Program-made: the position numbers and the translations under genes | Notes under the pieces: model-generated | Told to the model about the DNA's origin: nothing | Seen by the model: only the letters and a program-made list of their open reading frames with translations | Databases searched by the model: none | Shown here: piece after piece, positions 24,439 through 36,789 of the stretch | Layout: each line of letters opens with the position of its first letter | Numbering within the stretch: the stretch's first letter is position 1 | From: Epiperipatus broadwayi | Taxonomy: Eukaryota > Onychophora > Udeonychophora > Euonychophora > Peripatidae | Reading direction: 5' to 3' | DNA: 64,000 nt | Assembly (NCBI GenBank): GCA_028023455.1 | Contig: JAQFVV010013323.1 | Location: 93,396 to 157,395 of the forward strand

Positions 24439-24529
24439 TTTTCAACATATGTGTTCAAGTGTATCAGTGTTATGAGATAGTGTGGAGAGTGGTGGGTCGT
24501 GTGAAAGTCTGTGCTCATATACCCTATAT

Positions 24530-25419
24530 TTTACTTGATATAATGTTTTAAATGGCAATATACTATTAGCATTTTAAATATACTAGATTAGATGAAGTTG
24601 ACATTCCATTGAATTATGATTTATTAAATTAAATAAAATATATACACAAAAATGAATTAAAATAATTATACATTTTTAGTTTTATTTCTGTGCACTTTCT
24701 AATCCACTTACAATGTTTTTCTTGTTATTGTAATTAGCTAAACAATACTTTTTTTATATAATACTATTTTTAAAAATCAATAATTTCTCACTCCCCCCCC
24801 CCCCATGTGTAGAAAACTATTCTTAGATAAAAATTCGGTCAAGAAATGTACAGTTGATTATTGTGTTATAATTCTTAATGGCAAAAGTGATTAAATCTTT
24901 TGTTCTTTTTTTTTTTTTGCTAATATTGATAACATCTTTTATGGCAGGCATTTTTTAAACTGAAAAGTATTAAAATTTGTATGAGTATAAAAACATTAAA
25001 TAGAAATTTTATTATATAACTTTTTTTTTTTTAGGAAATGCTCTCATTTTTGTATTCATTTTAAATACATTTTATTCTATATATGAAATAATACTTTTAG
25101 TTATGATGAATATTTTTTTTGCAGCAATTATTCACATTTGTGATGAAACTGTCTTTGCTTATTGAGTTTTAAAAATTCTATTGCAGACTGCAGTTTGCAA
25201 TAAATCAAAATTATGTAAATAAGTTGTTCTATCTATTTATTATTATGGCAATATATTGTAATATATCATATGAGATGATATCTTAGGAACATCAGAATTC
25301 AAACATAAAATATTCACTTCTCAATTGTGTCCACTACTTATTTAAATATATACATTATATATTGTAATATAATATTTTGGGACAAATGGGAGCAGTAAGA
25401 GAGAGGCTTTGTTACACCC
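24530..25419. other. Non-coding; poly-C and poly-T tracts
   Basis: A poly-C tract of about 12 lies near 24793 and poly-T runs near 24910 and 25025. No gene seen. Confidence 0.5.
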
Positions 25420-25680
25420 CATGAGGTGTCAAATCTGCAATGGTATAAAATGATCAAATGGGAATGGGAAAGAGACTTTTTATAGGGCCAAACTTTGGAT
25501 GCCAAAGTCTGTAATGGAATAAATTATACATTACCAAATCTGTAACACTATAAATGGGCTAGATGAAATTAAGAGCTACAAAAATTGAGTAAACCAAAAC
25601 TGTAATGGAATAAATTTAAGTAATAATTTTGTTTAAACTATACTAATAGAATAATCCAAAATCTACATTGCATAAAGTTA
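25420..25680. repeat. Degenerate short tandem-like repeat
   Basis: A motif close to CCAAA-TCTGTAATGGAATAAA recurs about five times at 40-70 base intervals (for example TCAAATCTGCAATGG, CAAAGTCTGTAATGG, CCAAATCTGTAACAC, CCAAAACTGTAATGG, CCAAAATCTACATTG). The region is richer in G than its flanks and has no long frame. Confidence 0.55.
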
Positions 25681-26903
25681 CAATTTATTAATCATGAGGT
25701 TTTCATATGCATTGGTTCATTTTTTATCAATTCACCTACTAGTGAGAACTTCTGCAAGCTTTATACTGCAATATGGTATTTTCCTATATAAAATTTTAGT
25801 TCAAAAAAATTTCATAAATGGTATGAAAATCAAAAAATTCCTAAAAATAATAGAATTTAGCTTCACCCTGACAAGTCCCTGTATTGTATTCTGACAGGTT
25901 TTTGATGTCACTATTTTTATGACATTGTTACAAAAAAATAGTTTGAATAAACAAAAATGTGTTTATTTGCAAATTTATTACAATTCTAGATATTTTTATA
26001 CACTAATTTATACAATATTTATTAGAAATCAAAGTATAAATTATTAATAATTTATTTTGAATGTAAATACTTTATTTTCAAAAATAGAACATTATATTAG
26101 CAGACAATGCAAATCTCTCCTAAAGCTATTTAAAAGCTTAGCTTTCAATGTAAGTAATCTAATTATAATAATGAGTATGAAATTATCATAATTTTACGAT
26201 AAATATTAAAAAAAATTAAACTTTTAAAGCATATTTTGTATATATAACAGAAATAAATAAATATTCATTCAGATTTTTTTTAAAAAAAAGACAAATAATG
26301 AAGATTTCTTTGATTTTGTAAAATGAAAGTCTTTCTAGAAATGTTGACTTAAAATATTTTTGTTTTGATTACAATCTCATTTTTTAAATATTTATAGAAA
26401 GAAAATATGAACATTTAAAATTTATTTCAGTAGTAAACAAAAATATCTATCAAATGAAATCAAATTTATTATTTTCTGATAAGTAATAATGGTTTAAGCT
26501 TAAATTCTATGTTAGACATAGGAACAAAGAAAATGTTGAAGGAATGTCAGAGAGTTAATAATATTTATATATTAATTAAATATCAACCTGACTAAAATTG
26601 TAATACAGAATTTAAATAATTCACTTGAAAATTTATAATGAGTATATTGGTTAATAGTTTATATTAGGACTAATTTATAAAATAACCCCTTTATATTATT
26701 ATATTTAAACTTTATAGTAGTATTAAAAATTAATAAAATTATTTAAGCTTTATGATTATATAAAATTTATATTAATTTATTGATTAGCTTTTATGTTTGA
26801 ATAATACCAATTGATCTCTTTGAAAGCATTAGGTTCACTTTTAACAGTTAGTAAATTCTCTAACAAATATCTAATGAATTATGCTTTAAATGTTTAAATT
26901 TGT
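25681..26903. other. Non-coding AT-rich sequence
   Basis: The frame at 25694-25894 begins with a hydrophobic stretch, but nothing supports it as a gene. Otherwise nothing seen. Confidence 0.45.
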
Positions 26904-27658
26904 TTAACCAAAAGACTGTTTTTGACGAGGCTCCTCATCGACATCTGAAATCACTCTAACTCAGTTCGTTTTCATACGAAAAAATTCGTTAAATACGTAT
27001 TGAATTCGTTTTTAAAAGTTCTGTACGATGGTGACATCTTCCAATTTATTTTAGAAGTAAAAAATAGAGAAAAAACGCATTTAAACCTAAACAAAGAAGG
27101 AACATTATTTGTGATTGGTTCTTAGCATGCTCTCAGCCGAAAAAGACATTCTGATTGGCTGGAAAGAACAAAGAAACTGCCTGATCAAAGAAAATAAAGA
27201 AAAACGCTGAGATTTTCATTTCGAATACGATTTAAATTATTATTAAATAATATTTATGGAAATTAAACATAATTTTCAGAGAGAATAATAAAAAAACAAA
27301 ATTATTTTCGAAAAATATTGAAGATTTTAGTACAAATGTTGAAGTTGTAATAAAAAGAAATATTTACTTTTCTATAACGTAAAAGTCGATCTTTTTGTTT
27401 ACATTATAACTTTTATGTTGCCGATATTGATTATCTTAGAATAAATAAATAGCAATTTATTTTTGAAAGAACTTTCGTTGTCTTCACAACCTTAAAAATT
27501 AATTATATACTTTTTATAAATGTATCTGAGTTGAATTTAATATTATAGGCGAATATGTTTTAACAATAGGCTTTGTCTTCAGTTTGTGAGTTGGCCAATT
27601 AAAAGATTTGATTTTTATCTGATACAACCAATGATAAAATTAGCGGTTTAAGGGTTAA
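26904..27658 (+). mobile_element. piggyBac-like non-autonomous element, copy 1
   Basis: Bounded by TTAA at 26904-26907 and 27655-27658. The right end reads AGCGGTTTAAGGGTTAA. The other copy's ends give the termini TTAACC.TTTT and AAGGGTTA, matching the TTAA-CCCTT pattern of piggyBac-type elements. The interior is non-coding but more GC- and CpG-rich than its flanks, with GACGAGGCTCCTCATCGAC near the left end and CTGATTGGCTGG in the middle. An inverted copy lies at 39373-40122, so the boundaries are defined by comparison. Confidence 0.6.
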
Positions 27659-28199
27659 TATTTATTGCAAAATTATGATATTTTCTTTACTCATAAATAA
27701 AGTAGATTGTTTACATCATAGCTTGTCTTCTAATTTGCTTCAGGCCATATTTATGTTAGCTGCTAATATAATGTTATATTTTTTGAAAATAAAGTATTTC
27801 AAGTCAAAATAAGTTATTAATAATTTATATTTCTTGATATCTAATAAATATAGTGTAAATTTTTTTAAAAATATCTAAAACTGTAATAAATTCACAAATA
27901 AACACGTTTTTGCATCATTAGAAATGTCAACATTGTAAACACTGAACACTTTACAGCCTTGTCAACAGACAATGGCTGAACATGTCAGGGAAGAGCTTAT
28001 ATCTAATGTTGGAGTGGAAATTTTGAATTTTGTGCTTTTTTCACTCAATTTTCAGGGGAAAGTTTTATTATAATAAAATATACTGTTTACATGCATTTTA
28101 ACATATAATACTTATGAAAAATTCACCAGGGAATGAAATAGTCAAAACATGAAATAATTCACTAGGAAGAACCAGAGAATTAAACTTTAAATTTGTTGT

Positions 28200-28750
28200 T
28201 ATTAAAAAAAAAATTTTTTAAAACATTTTTTACTGATATTGACAAAAAGCCATTTTTGTTATTCAATAAAAAGTGATTCCACTTTGCCTTAATGAACTTT
28301 TTATGACTTTATTTAAAAATAAATATTTTAAAATAAAATGTAAACATAGGATTTTCATTTAAAATAAATATTTTACAAAAATATTGCATAAATAATTTTT
28401 AATATGTGAACAAATTATTGAAAATTACAATTTTTTTTTAAAGATGAAAAATTGCAAATCATAAATTGTCATTTCTTTTGAGATGAAAAAAAGGCAGATA
28501 TCATTTCCTTAATATGCATGTTATAGTAATTTCCTAAAGTTTTATATAATGCTGACATTTTCAGATTTTTTTCAAATAATATTTTGAAAATTATTTCCAT
28601 GGGAAAATAAAACTGTACTTAGCCAGCTACACTTATAGATAAGTTTAAAGTAACAAAAAAAGAGATAATGATCATAGTGCTAGTGCAATGTCCAAAACAT
28701 CAAAATAAATGATGTACAGCTGCTGAATGATAACATCTTAAAGGTAGCCT
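28200..28750. repeat. Interspersed repeat B, copy 1
   Basis: Diverged direct match to 38860-39310. Shared landmarks in order are TTAAAATAAA(A)T, AATATTGCATAAATAATTT versus a similar ATCATGTAAAATAATC, TATATAATGCTGACATTTTC versus TATAATGCTGAAATCTTC, and an AATAAAATTGGGCAC-like 3' part. The segment CTGACATTTTCAGATTTTTT also occurs, reversed, inside the hAT-like MITE at 62937, so this may be hAT-derived. Confidence 0.5.
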
Positions 28751-30299
28751 TGCATTAATTATCTACCAAATCTCTTTTATGTTTTTTATTATTTTGCTAC
28801 ATTAAAATTTTAGTCTCTCATTAACAAAAGAGGTATCAAAAGCCCAGCGAAGGAATTTTAAATATTTAACTTGTAATAACATTACATTTCACTGCAGTTT
28901 AATTGTTTCATTAGTGTCTGTGTTTAGCAGCATTTTCTGGTAGCACACCTTGACTTACCTTTGCTCTTTTGTGTTTATCTATATAGCATTCATAGTTTGC
29001 ATCCATTTGACAGCACAAACTGGAACTAATATAAATATAAGCTCTGAGGAAAGTACTTGCTATTGGACTGAAATGTCAGCTATTTAGCTATTATATTTTT
29101 TTACATGGAAGCTCCTGAAAATAATACTAAGAATTCATTATTTATCCATGAGAATATTAGAATTAATATATATATATATATATACTGATTTATTAGTTTT
29201 AAAAAATCTGAAGATGGTAATGTTATACAAAAAAGTCAATTACAAACAAGCTGGCAATGCTGGTGATTGGTAGATTTTTTTATTCTCAGACTCCAAAAAT
29301 CTTACAAGAGTGCTTTGATTATTTTTCATGAGTAATCAATCATATTAATGCTAAAAAAGAAGTTATTACTATTTGAGTAAAAAATGTTTTCATAGATGCC
29401 GTAACCATTATTTTTTGTGATATTTTAATAATTTAAGTATAAGTACAATTTTAAAATAGAATTTAATTTCATTACAATATTTAAACAATAGTTTGTTCAG
29501 AATTTAATATTGGAATTCAAATAACAAATATTTTATTTATTAAATATTTTTGTCAATAGAGCATTTGCTCTGATTATGTATTATTGTTGAGAATGATTTT
29601 TATTGTAAACTTACACTTGTAATAGATAAAGATTATTGAAGTACATTATAAAATAAAGATTTAATTATAAAAGCAAAATATTGCAAATATAACCCAACCA
29701 GGGTTTGTCAGAATGTTGCTAAGTAGTTTGGCTACATCTAGTAGAAATAAAAATACCATTATTAGCATTGTTAATAACATCATAATTCTTTAACTGGTGA
29801 TGGTTAGAAGAACATATTATAATCTTTATTCCATGAATTTTTTTTTTCTGAAAAAGAGATCAGTGTAACAATCCAGAACTAAAATAGTAAAATCAGACAA
29901 GAAACATTTGAAAAATGGTCTCCTAGTTTTCTTTGAATCAAGCTTAATATTAATAATGTTAGAACAAGCTGGGGTTAAAAATATTCTGTTTTCATCTAGG
30001 CTCATAGCTTTATAGTTAACTAAATGTGTAAAAGGTGGCTTCTAGTGGTTGCATTAGATCCAAAGGTCTAAATATAGTGCTATCAGATTCAAGGCTTCTC
30101 ACCGATGAAAGGCACAAGCTAGAAACTAGTTTGGAGATATTAAATAAGTTGCACTAGATAGGGAATTTATGCAAAATCTTCTAGCATCAATTAATTATTA
30201 TAACTTGACTAAGTGGCACTTCTGTATAGAGAGTTCGCTACAGGAATCATCTTAACTAATCAGGAGAATTGTTAGGATGAATGGGAAAAAAAATTAATA
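28751..30299. other. Non-coding AT-rich sequence
   Basis: A (TA)n run lies at about 29166-29185. No gene or structured element recognised. Confidence 0.5.
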
Positions 30300-31290
30300 A
30301 AGAAATTAACAGTATTTTCATATAGTAAATATGATATAGCCAGAACTGTATGGAAGGAAGTGTCAGTAGCAGGGTTGACATATGATAATGATGTGTTATG
30401 CATTATTAAAGTAGTGTTAGATTATTTAGAAAAAGTACAAACAGCAGTAGAAAGACAGGCATTAGATGCAGATGTGTGGACAGCAAAAAAGGCAATTCAG
30501 TGAGAAATGGGATGGTTGAGTTTTATAAGAGAGATGCAGAAACAAAATGAAAATATTCAATAGATTGTGGCTAAAAAGAGAATACTCAAAATAATATTTA
30601 ATTGGGTTACAAGTTGCAACAAGATGAGTGAGAAAGATAGTATACTATCCAAAAGATTTGAATAAAGACTTCATGCCAGTATACTTGCACAAAAGATGAG
30701 GTGATTGTCTTAGGAAGATTGTTGACTGTTATGGTGGCAAAGAATGGGATAGAAGAATAGATGCATTAATAAAAAATAGTGAGTTGGAGGTATGGAGAAC
30801 TAGTATAGAAAGTAAAAGAGTCTAAATGTTTATGGAAGTAAACAGCAAATTGGGTGTGACTTAATTTATGATAATAGCAAGGACAGTGGTCTATTGTTTA
30901 AGGCTTGAACAGGATCACTAGCAACCAGGGAATGTACACATAAATGGAGAAATGTGGATGATTTAGTGTGCAAGTTATGTAAGTAAGGCATGGAAAATAT
31001 TAGGCATTTGCTAATTGAATGCAAATGCTTTCATGCAGAAATGTTACAAATAATGTTGTGGGAGAATAAATATAAACTAAGTGATTATACAGAAAGTGGA
31101 TTCTTGGTCTTTATTCTGTGTTTGGAAAAAAGATAAGGGGATCTAGATATAAAGGTATGGATTGAACAATGATGTGGAAATGGGATGGAGCAGGATAGAG
31201 AAGAATATGGAGAAAACTCAAGGTGGGAAATGGAAAAGAGAAGTAAGATGGCTAACAGGATTGTCTTGGCATAGTGACTGAGAGAAGTTC
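30300..31290 (+). pseudogene. LINE ORF2 3' remnant (not RTE)
   Basis: Across frames and stops the plus strand reads like the C-terminal third of a non-LTR retrotransposon ORF2: L-E-K-V-Q-T-A-V, E-M-G-W-L-S-F near 30505, then R-T/S-G-S-L-A-T-R near 30920. A cysteine-histidine cluster, V-C-K-L-C-K...R-H-L-L-I-E-C-K (C-x2-C...H-x4-C), follows at about 30965-31030. That finger at the end of ORF2 is common in several LINE clades and absent from RTE, so this is a second LINE family. The RT active site is upstream of what I can follow. The clade is not resolved. Confidence 0.6.
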
Positions 31291-32344
31291 CTGACTACAA
31301 TAATGAAGTAACCATATCACATCACATGCAGTTTCTGTAATTTACCAACAAAACATCACATGATCACTATTTCCTATGCTTACACAAGCTGTCTGAAAAG
31401 TTTACTATTGCTAATAGTTTCTGTAATTTACTTCATTTTTATGATCTTTTCACAAAGTATATGTATATCTATTTTTTAGAAGAATAATGTAATTAGAATC
31501 AGATTTTATTTTAAAATTTATACTTTTAGAAGTCAAGAGGAATATATAATTTATGATCACAGCTTATAATCGATTGAAAAAGAATGCATTCATATTGATT
31601 ATAATAGATTTTTTTGTAAATTTTTTAAAATTATAAGTAATATTTTAAATAGAGTTTTGTTTGTTTTAAATAATCTGAAAAATAATTTGTTTGGGTTTGA
31701 AGATACTAGGTTTAAACAAATTTTTTTTTTTAAATTTATGCTTTTTATCAATAATGCAGTAATTGTTCAATAAGAAATAAGTTATTGTTTTTATTAATCT
31801 TATCATGTTTCTTAGTTTAATTTTTCCCCCCTACAATTACAAAGTTGAAATAGCAATTTTTAAGAATAATTTTCATTTAAAAATATATATTTCTGACAAA
31901 TAATTCAAAATTTCTAAAAATATAATAATGCATAACGGTAACCAAATAAAAAGTTGAAAATTTAATTTAACAAGACACTAAGAACTGCCAAAAAAAACTA
32001 AGAACAGTTAATAAATATATGAAGTCATTTCATTTTGGAGATTAAATGTTATAATTATTTACATTGTTATTAATAATAATTCCACAACACTTTTTTAAAT
32101 AATTTCTCATTTTAATCAGAGAGGTCTCTGGCAAATTTTTTTTCATTAAAATATTTTATTTTCTGTTCTGGTGGATCACAATATTTATAGCTGAGTTCCC
32201 TAAATCATATTTTAAATTTTATTTACTTGTACAATTTTTTAGATAAACGATATTTAGTCATGCTTCCAACTCTAGATAAATATGCAGCAATATAATGATA
32301 AGAAAAAGAGAATAAAAGAAGCATGGTTTATATTTTCTTTTTTA
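31291..32344. other. Non-coding AT-rich sequence
   Basis: Nothing recognisable. Confidence 0.5.
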
Positions 32345-32985
32345 TTTTGAAATTCTTTAATCAGAGCAGTAATTAACCTTCAATATGTGCTGTTCAATCA
32401 TATTTCTAACTCATTGATGTTATAGTGAGTATGCAGAGCATTTTCAAACTTAAATGCAAGATAGAGACTTTTAAAAGATAAGAATGACCATCTTATCTTT
32501 GTCTATAAGTTCAATTATATAAACCAATCTAGAGCATTTCTGAATGAGAGCATGAAGGTTTAATCTTCACAACTTTCTGACCATTGTATTATTAATTTAT
32601 AACTAAATACAGGCAAAATTTTCGAATTTATGACTGGTAAATATTAGATGATGTTAGAATCAATTTAAGAACAATATAATTTCAATTTAAGAACAATATA
32701 ATTTACAAGCACAGTTTTTGTTAATAATTCTTTAATCAGTGAGTAATCAGTCTTTGATGTGCGCTATTTAATCATGCTCTCATTTCATAATGCTTTAGAT
32801 TGGCCTATATAATTGCATTTAGATAGAAAGATAAGATAGTCATTCTTATCTTTTAAAAGTATCTATCTTGCATTTGGGTTTGAGAACATTCTGCATATTC
32901 ACTATAACATTGATGAGTTCGAAATATGATTGAACTGTGCATGTCAAAGGCTGATTACATTCTGAGAAAAGAATTACCAATGAAA
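32345..32985. mobile_element. Fold-back element, about 640 bp
   Basis: The left arm (about 32345-32550) and right arm (about 32735-32985) are imperfect reverse complements. Examples are AATATGTGCTGTTCAATCAT on the left and ATGATTGAACTGTGCATGTC on the right, and AAAAGATAAGAATGACCATC on the left and GATAGTCATTCTTATCTTTT on the right. A second short direct repeat, AATTCTTTAATCAG, occurs at both 32352 and 32728. No coding. The arms have diverged enough to be old. Confidence 0.75.
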
Positions 32986-33279
32986 ATTGCACTTGTAAAT
33001 TATTACATTTTTATTTTGAGAACAATATTTGACTTTAAAAATGTTCTCTGCACCAAAAATACATTAAGGTATATTTTATTTATGTAAAAAGCATTAATCT
33101 AATTGCATATAGATTTGTAAAAATCTTAGTTATTCATGATGCTAAAATTACCAATTGAGGCATTCAAATGTTATTTTTTTCACTACTAGATAAATCCTTT
33201 TTTGACAGATAATTTTCTATTTTCCTATTAATAATGTCTGGAATTATGGTATTGGCATTATTCAACAAGTATTCATTAC

Positions 33280-33780
33280 CTGACTTCTGGAATAAAGTTT
33301 TTTTTTTCTTGGAAAGTATATTATTACCAGCATATGTATCTGACCTATGGAAAGGTCATCATAATTAATTGCTTGGTTTAACAAATGTCAGTCATGCATG
33401 GTATTATTATGAAGCCATGAACAATGCCACATCAAACTACACACAACTAAATGTAAATATGATGCTACAGCATCTACCCCCCTCACTAAATATCACATTT
33501 TGAACATGAATGAAGTACTGTAATCACATTTTGTTTGTGATTTAAATACTATATCTATTCAGTTCTGTACTGTAGTCAAAAGCATATTTTTTTCCTTGTG
33601 TGTTTTTTCCTTGAAAAAGTTTTATTCCAATAACATATGTTTTTAGAATCCAAAAATGTATCCAGCCTATGGAAAGACTGTCTTATATTTTTTTTAATTG
33701 GTTGCTTTAACAAATTACTTTCTTTGCATAAAATGCTTCATAAAATGATTATGGTTTATTAATGGTCAAATGAATAATTT
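33280..33780. repeat. Diverged direct repeat pair
   Basis: Segments at about 33295-33440 and 33605-33760 share the order CTTGGAAA/CTTGAAAA, TATGTATCTGACCTATGGAA versus TGTATCCAGCCTATGGAA, AATTGCTTGGTTTAACAAAT versus AATTGGTTGCTTTAACAAAT, and a GAAGCCATGA/AAAATGATTATGG end. Unit about 150 bases, spacing about 310. Confidence 0.55.
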
Positions 33781-33933
33781 TTTGCCTTTGAAAAATACAC
33801 CCTGTAACAAAGAAATGCTTAACTTGAATATCACATGACAGTGTTACGAACATTTAGGAATTTTATAGATAAGATAGTATCAGCAGTGTTTATATTACAC
33901 AGTGATACTAAGAAGATTAACATTTATTTGGCA

Positions 33934-33998
33934 AAATTTTCTATTCATTTCTGCCATCTATTATAAGCTTCAATAAGCTTATAGTAGATAGTGTAAAA
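33934..33998. repeat. Short inverted repeat
   Basis: CCATCTATTATAAGCTT and AAGCTTATAGTAGATAGTG form a hairpin of about 17 pairs with a four-base loop. Confidence 0.6.
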
Positions 33999-34076
33999 GT
34001 AGTGATGAAAAGCAATGTGTATGCTAAAGTCATGTGATGTCTTGTTTAGTCATGTGATAAGAGATTACCCTTTATC

Positions 34077-34965
34077 AGAGTGTATGACAGAATAAATTTA
34101 TATCTCCAAAACTTTTTAGAATAGTTTTATAAGAAATACTTTACAAATCAAAATGGAAAGCTATTTAATAAAAATACATAAAGATTATTTAAATCTTCTA
34201 CATTTTGTAGATTATGTGGTTGATTTTCAAATAATGTTTCAAAGCTTTAGAAAATATTAAATGTATTATTAAATTAAAGTGAGAAAGTAGAACCAAAGAT
34301 AAATATTAGCAGGATTAAAATAATTTACAATGGTTTTCTCAGAAAAAAATCATTAAAGATTGACAATCGTGAATTTAAAAAAGTTAACTATTAAATATCT
34401 TGATCAGATTATTAATACAGATGGGAACATAATGGATAAAATTAATCATAGAACTAAACTCAAGTATAGTGTTTTTAGTAGAAACAATTTATTAATTAAA
34501 TAAATTGTCTGTGTTTGAAAAATTTTTTAACAAATGTATTTCAATAATAGATACTTATGGTTATAAGACTTGGACTCTAAAAAATAATTCCAGATTTTAG
34601 ATCAATCAATAAAATATGGAGAAATATGAGTTTGGAGTGACAAAAGATAAAAAGTGAAACTCTTGCATGAGAGAAGAAACATGTATCACTCAATTGACAT
34701 TATTAAAAAATGAGACTGAAATAAAGTTGTGCTGAACATATTGATAGAAGAGATGATAATAGATGTGAAGTTAAAATCTTAAACTGGTCCCCGAGAGGTT
34801 ATTAAAAAGGGAAAGAGACCATAGGTGATATGGATAGATTTGTTGTCAATATATGAAAAAGAGAAGTTATGGATCAAAAAACTTAATTAATTAAAAACTT
34901 GGAGAGATCTTTATTCTACAGTAGATTGATAAAGGTTGAAGATGATGAAAATAATAATATCATAA
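34077..34965 (+). pseudogene. RTE relic: reverse transcriptase to 3' end
   Basis: Parallels 3890-4760: ATCTCCAAAACTTTTTA(G/C), the F-V-D-Y-V-V block in place of F-A-D-D-V-V near 34207, K-Y-L-D-Q-I-I-N near 34395, T-Y-G-Y-K-T-W-T-L near 34550, and the final L-G-E-I-F-I region, with a tail of GATGATGAAAATAATAAT. Many stops and indels; older than the copy at 1985. Confidence 0.8.
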
Positions 34966-35179
34966 AATCATTCTAAAATAAAGGTTTGTTTTACCACTAA
35001 ATCCTTTTTTTTTTTCCAGTTTTTTTTTTACTGACAGAAAAGCATTGATTAGATTGTTTAAAGATAGCTTTATATTTATAAGATATCTTTGACAAAGATA
35101 CATTAAAAAAGATGGATTTAATTATTAAAAGTTAATATTTACAATCATATGCATGTTTATAAATTTTTATGAAATTGTT

Positions 35180-35480
35180 ACATATACTGTAAGACACCTC
35201 CTAATTTAAGATGCAGTAGGATTTTAATACCAAAAAATTGGAAAGAAAATGAACCTCCAAATTTAAGATGCATGTATATACTTAAATAGGAAACTAATAT
35301 AAATACAATAAACTCACCTAATTTGTTACAAATCTTCAGATATACAGTATTTTCACTTTCTACATCTTCACTTTCAAAACTTGAATTCTCATCTTTACTA
35401 TTTCACCAAGGTATGTCATCTTCAGGCCATTTAAATTTCAACCAAACATTATAATTACCTTGACAATTTGCTTTCATATA
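35180..35480 (-). pseudogene. pogo/Tigger-like DNA transposon remnant
   Basis: On the minus strand (from 35480 downward) a frame reads ...N-V-W-L-K-F-K-W-P-E-D-D-I-P-W, a stop, then N-S-K-D-E-N-S-S-F-E-S-E-D-V-E-S-E. This resembles the acidic C-terminal end of pogo/Tigger-type transposases (an E-D-D-x-x-W followed by a Ser/Asp/Glu tail). Past it, toward 35184, the sequence has two copies of CATCTTAAATT.GGAGGT and ends GTGTCTTACAGTATA, a plausible terminal inverted repeat at a TA. The rest of the transposase is missing and a poly-C/poly-G block adjoins. Family assignment is from pattern only. Confidence 0.4.
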
Positions 35481-35483
35481 AAA

Positions 35484-35543
35484 CCCCCCCCCCTGCCCCC
35501 CCCCCCCCCCCCCGGGGGCCCTATTTTGGGGGGGGGGGGGGGG
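35484..35543. repeat. Poly-C / poly-G block
   Basis: C10, TG, C18, G5, CCC, TATTTT, G16. This is the only long GC run in the window, and its C and G halves are complementary. Either a real hairpin- or quadruplex-forming tract or an assembly or sequencing artefact at a hard-to-read homopolymer. Confidence 0.8.
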
Positions 35544-36789
35544 AGTACATTTTTTATTAAAATCTGAATCATTCTAAAATAATTTATATTTTTGTGAATA
35601 TTTTCTGAAAAAAATTAATGTGTAAAAAAGATTCTAAAATATAAGTTTTGACTTTAAAAATCAAAATGAAAATATTGGAACTATCAAAATCAGCAATATA
35701 ACATTAAAATATTCTAAAACATTTGTTTTCACTTTAAAATTAAAAACATAAACATTGGAAACTGTCAAAATCATTGACAAATGCTCTTTTGTATAGACAA
35801 AAAAAAATCATCATTTTGAAAGGAAAGTTTTTATCACATTGTTATAACTTTAAATTTAAATTTAATTGCTTTATTAATTGTAAAAAAATTCTAAAGGTTA
35901 TTCAGTACAGTTTTCTTGGTAATATAAAGCTAAAATCAGCAAAACAACAGAGTTAAAGCCATTTACAAAATTAATCCAAAAAGTATTGACATTTAATGTT
36001 AAACCTTTTTTCTTTTGAGTACAAAAGATTTAACATGCTATTCTACACAAGGATATTAATTATGATATTATGTGCAGCATAAAGCAAAGAACTTGTTCAA
36101 ATTTAAAATACACCCCTCTTTTACAGGTCCAAACTTTTGTGAAAAAAGTGTGAATTACATTCAAAATAATACACTATTAATATATGATAGACATATCCAT
36201 ATAAAATATAGTCTAATGTTTAATGGCTCAGGAAGTTGTGTAACATTGAAACACTTAAAATAATAGGTTGTAAGTTAATGCTCAAAACTATAGCTCTTGT
36301 GTCAGATCAGTCTGATGCTGAACTAAACTACATGGAACATGTGACAAATTTGTAATGATGTTTAATCACAGTTAATATTTGTTAACAATAGTATTTCTGT
36401 ATAGTTTGGCACAATGGTGGAGTATCAAACAATCATTGGATCATAATACAGGTCTGCCAATTTCAGGGTTTGAACTTTTTATCAATTTCTGAGCAATAAA
36501 TCATTTTATTGGTAGAAACAGTAATTCAAAATTATATCTACAAAGATCAATATAAAATACTTTTATAATTTATACAAGTATATGGTATTAGGCATAAGTA
36601 TTTTTCACTATTTAAATATTTTTCTATAGCACAGGAGAACTTTCTCAACAAAATTACATACTACTTCACTACATCTGGATATAGAATGATTCTTAACTGA
36701 GTTAATGAAAGAAGCTTTGTGACATATTTCTGATAATCATAGTAGGTAAAAAATCAATTTTTCCTCCTGTTCCAGTGATTAACAAACTG
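35544..36789. other. Non-coding, one faint tRNA-like segment
   Basis: Near 36405-36480 a box A-like TTTGGCACAATGGTGGAG and a box B-like AGGGTTTGAAC suggest a decayed tRNA-derived SINE. The frame at 36072-36263 has no recognisable feature. Confidence 0.35.

Larger units (their letters stand above)
23781..24529. mobile_element. 749-bp fold-back element with a hammerhead in each arm
   Basis: The arms are about 312 bases (23781-24092 and 24215-24529) with few mismatches. The element starts ATATAGGGTATATGAGCACA and ends with the complement TGCTCATATACCCTATAT. Each arm, read from the centre outward, contains a spacer matching the minus strand near 45.5 kb, a hammerhead-like core, TTTATCTTTTCAACATATG, and the tRNA-like tail. 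The centre (24093-24214) holds GTCATATTGACC and GGTCAACATGGG, a small nested hairpin. No frame of note. It looks like two SINE-like units fused head to head. A transcript across it would form a very long hairpin. Confidence 0.85.
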
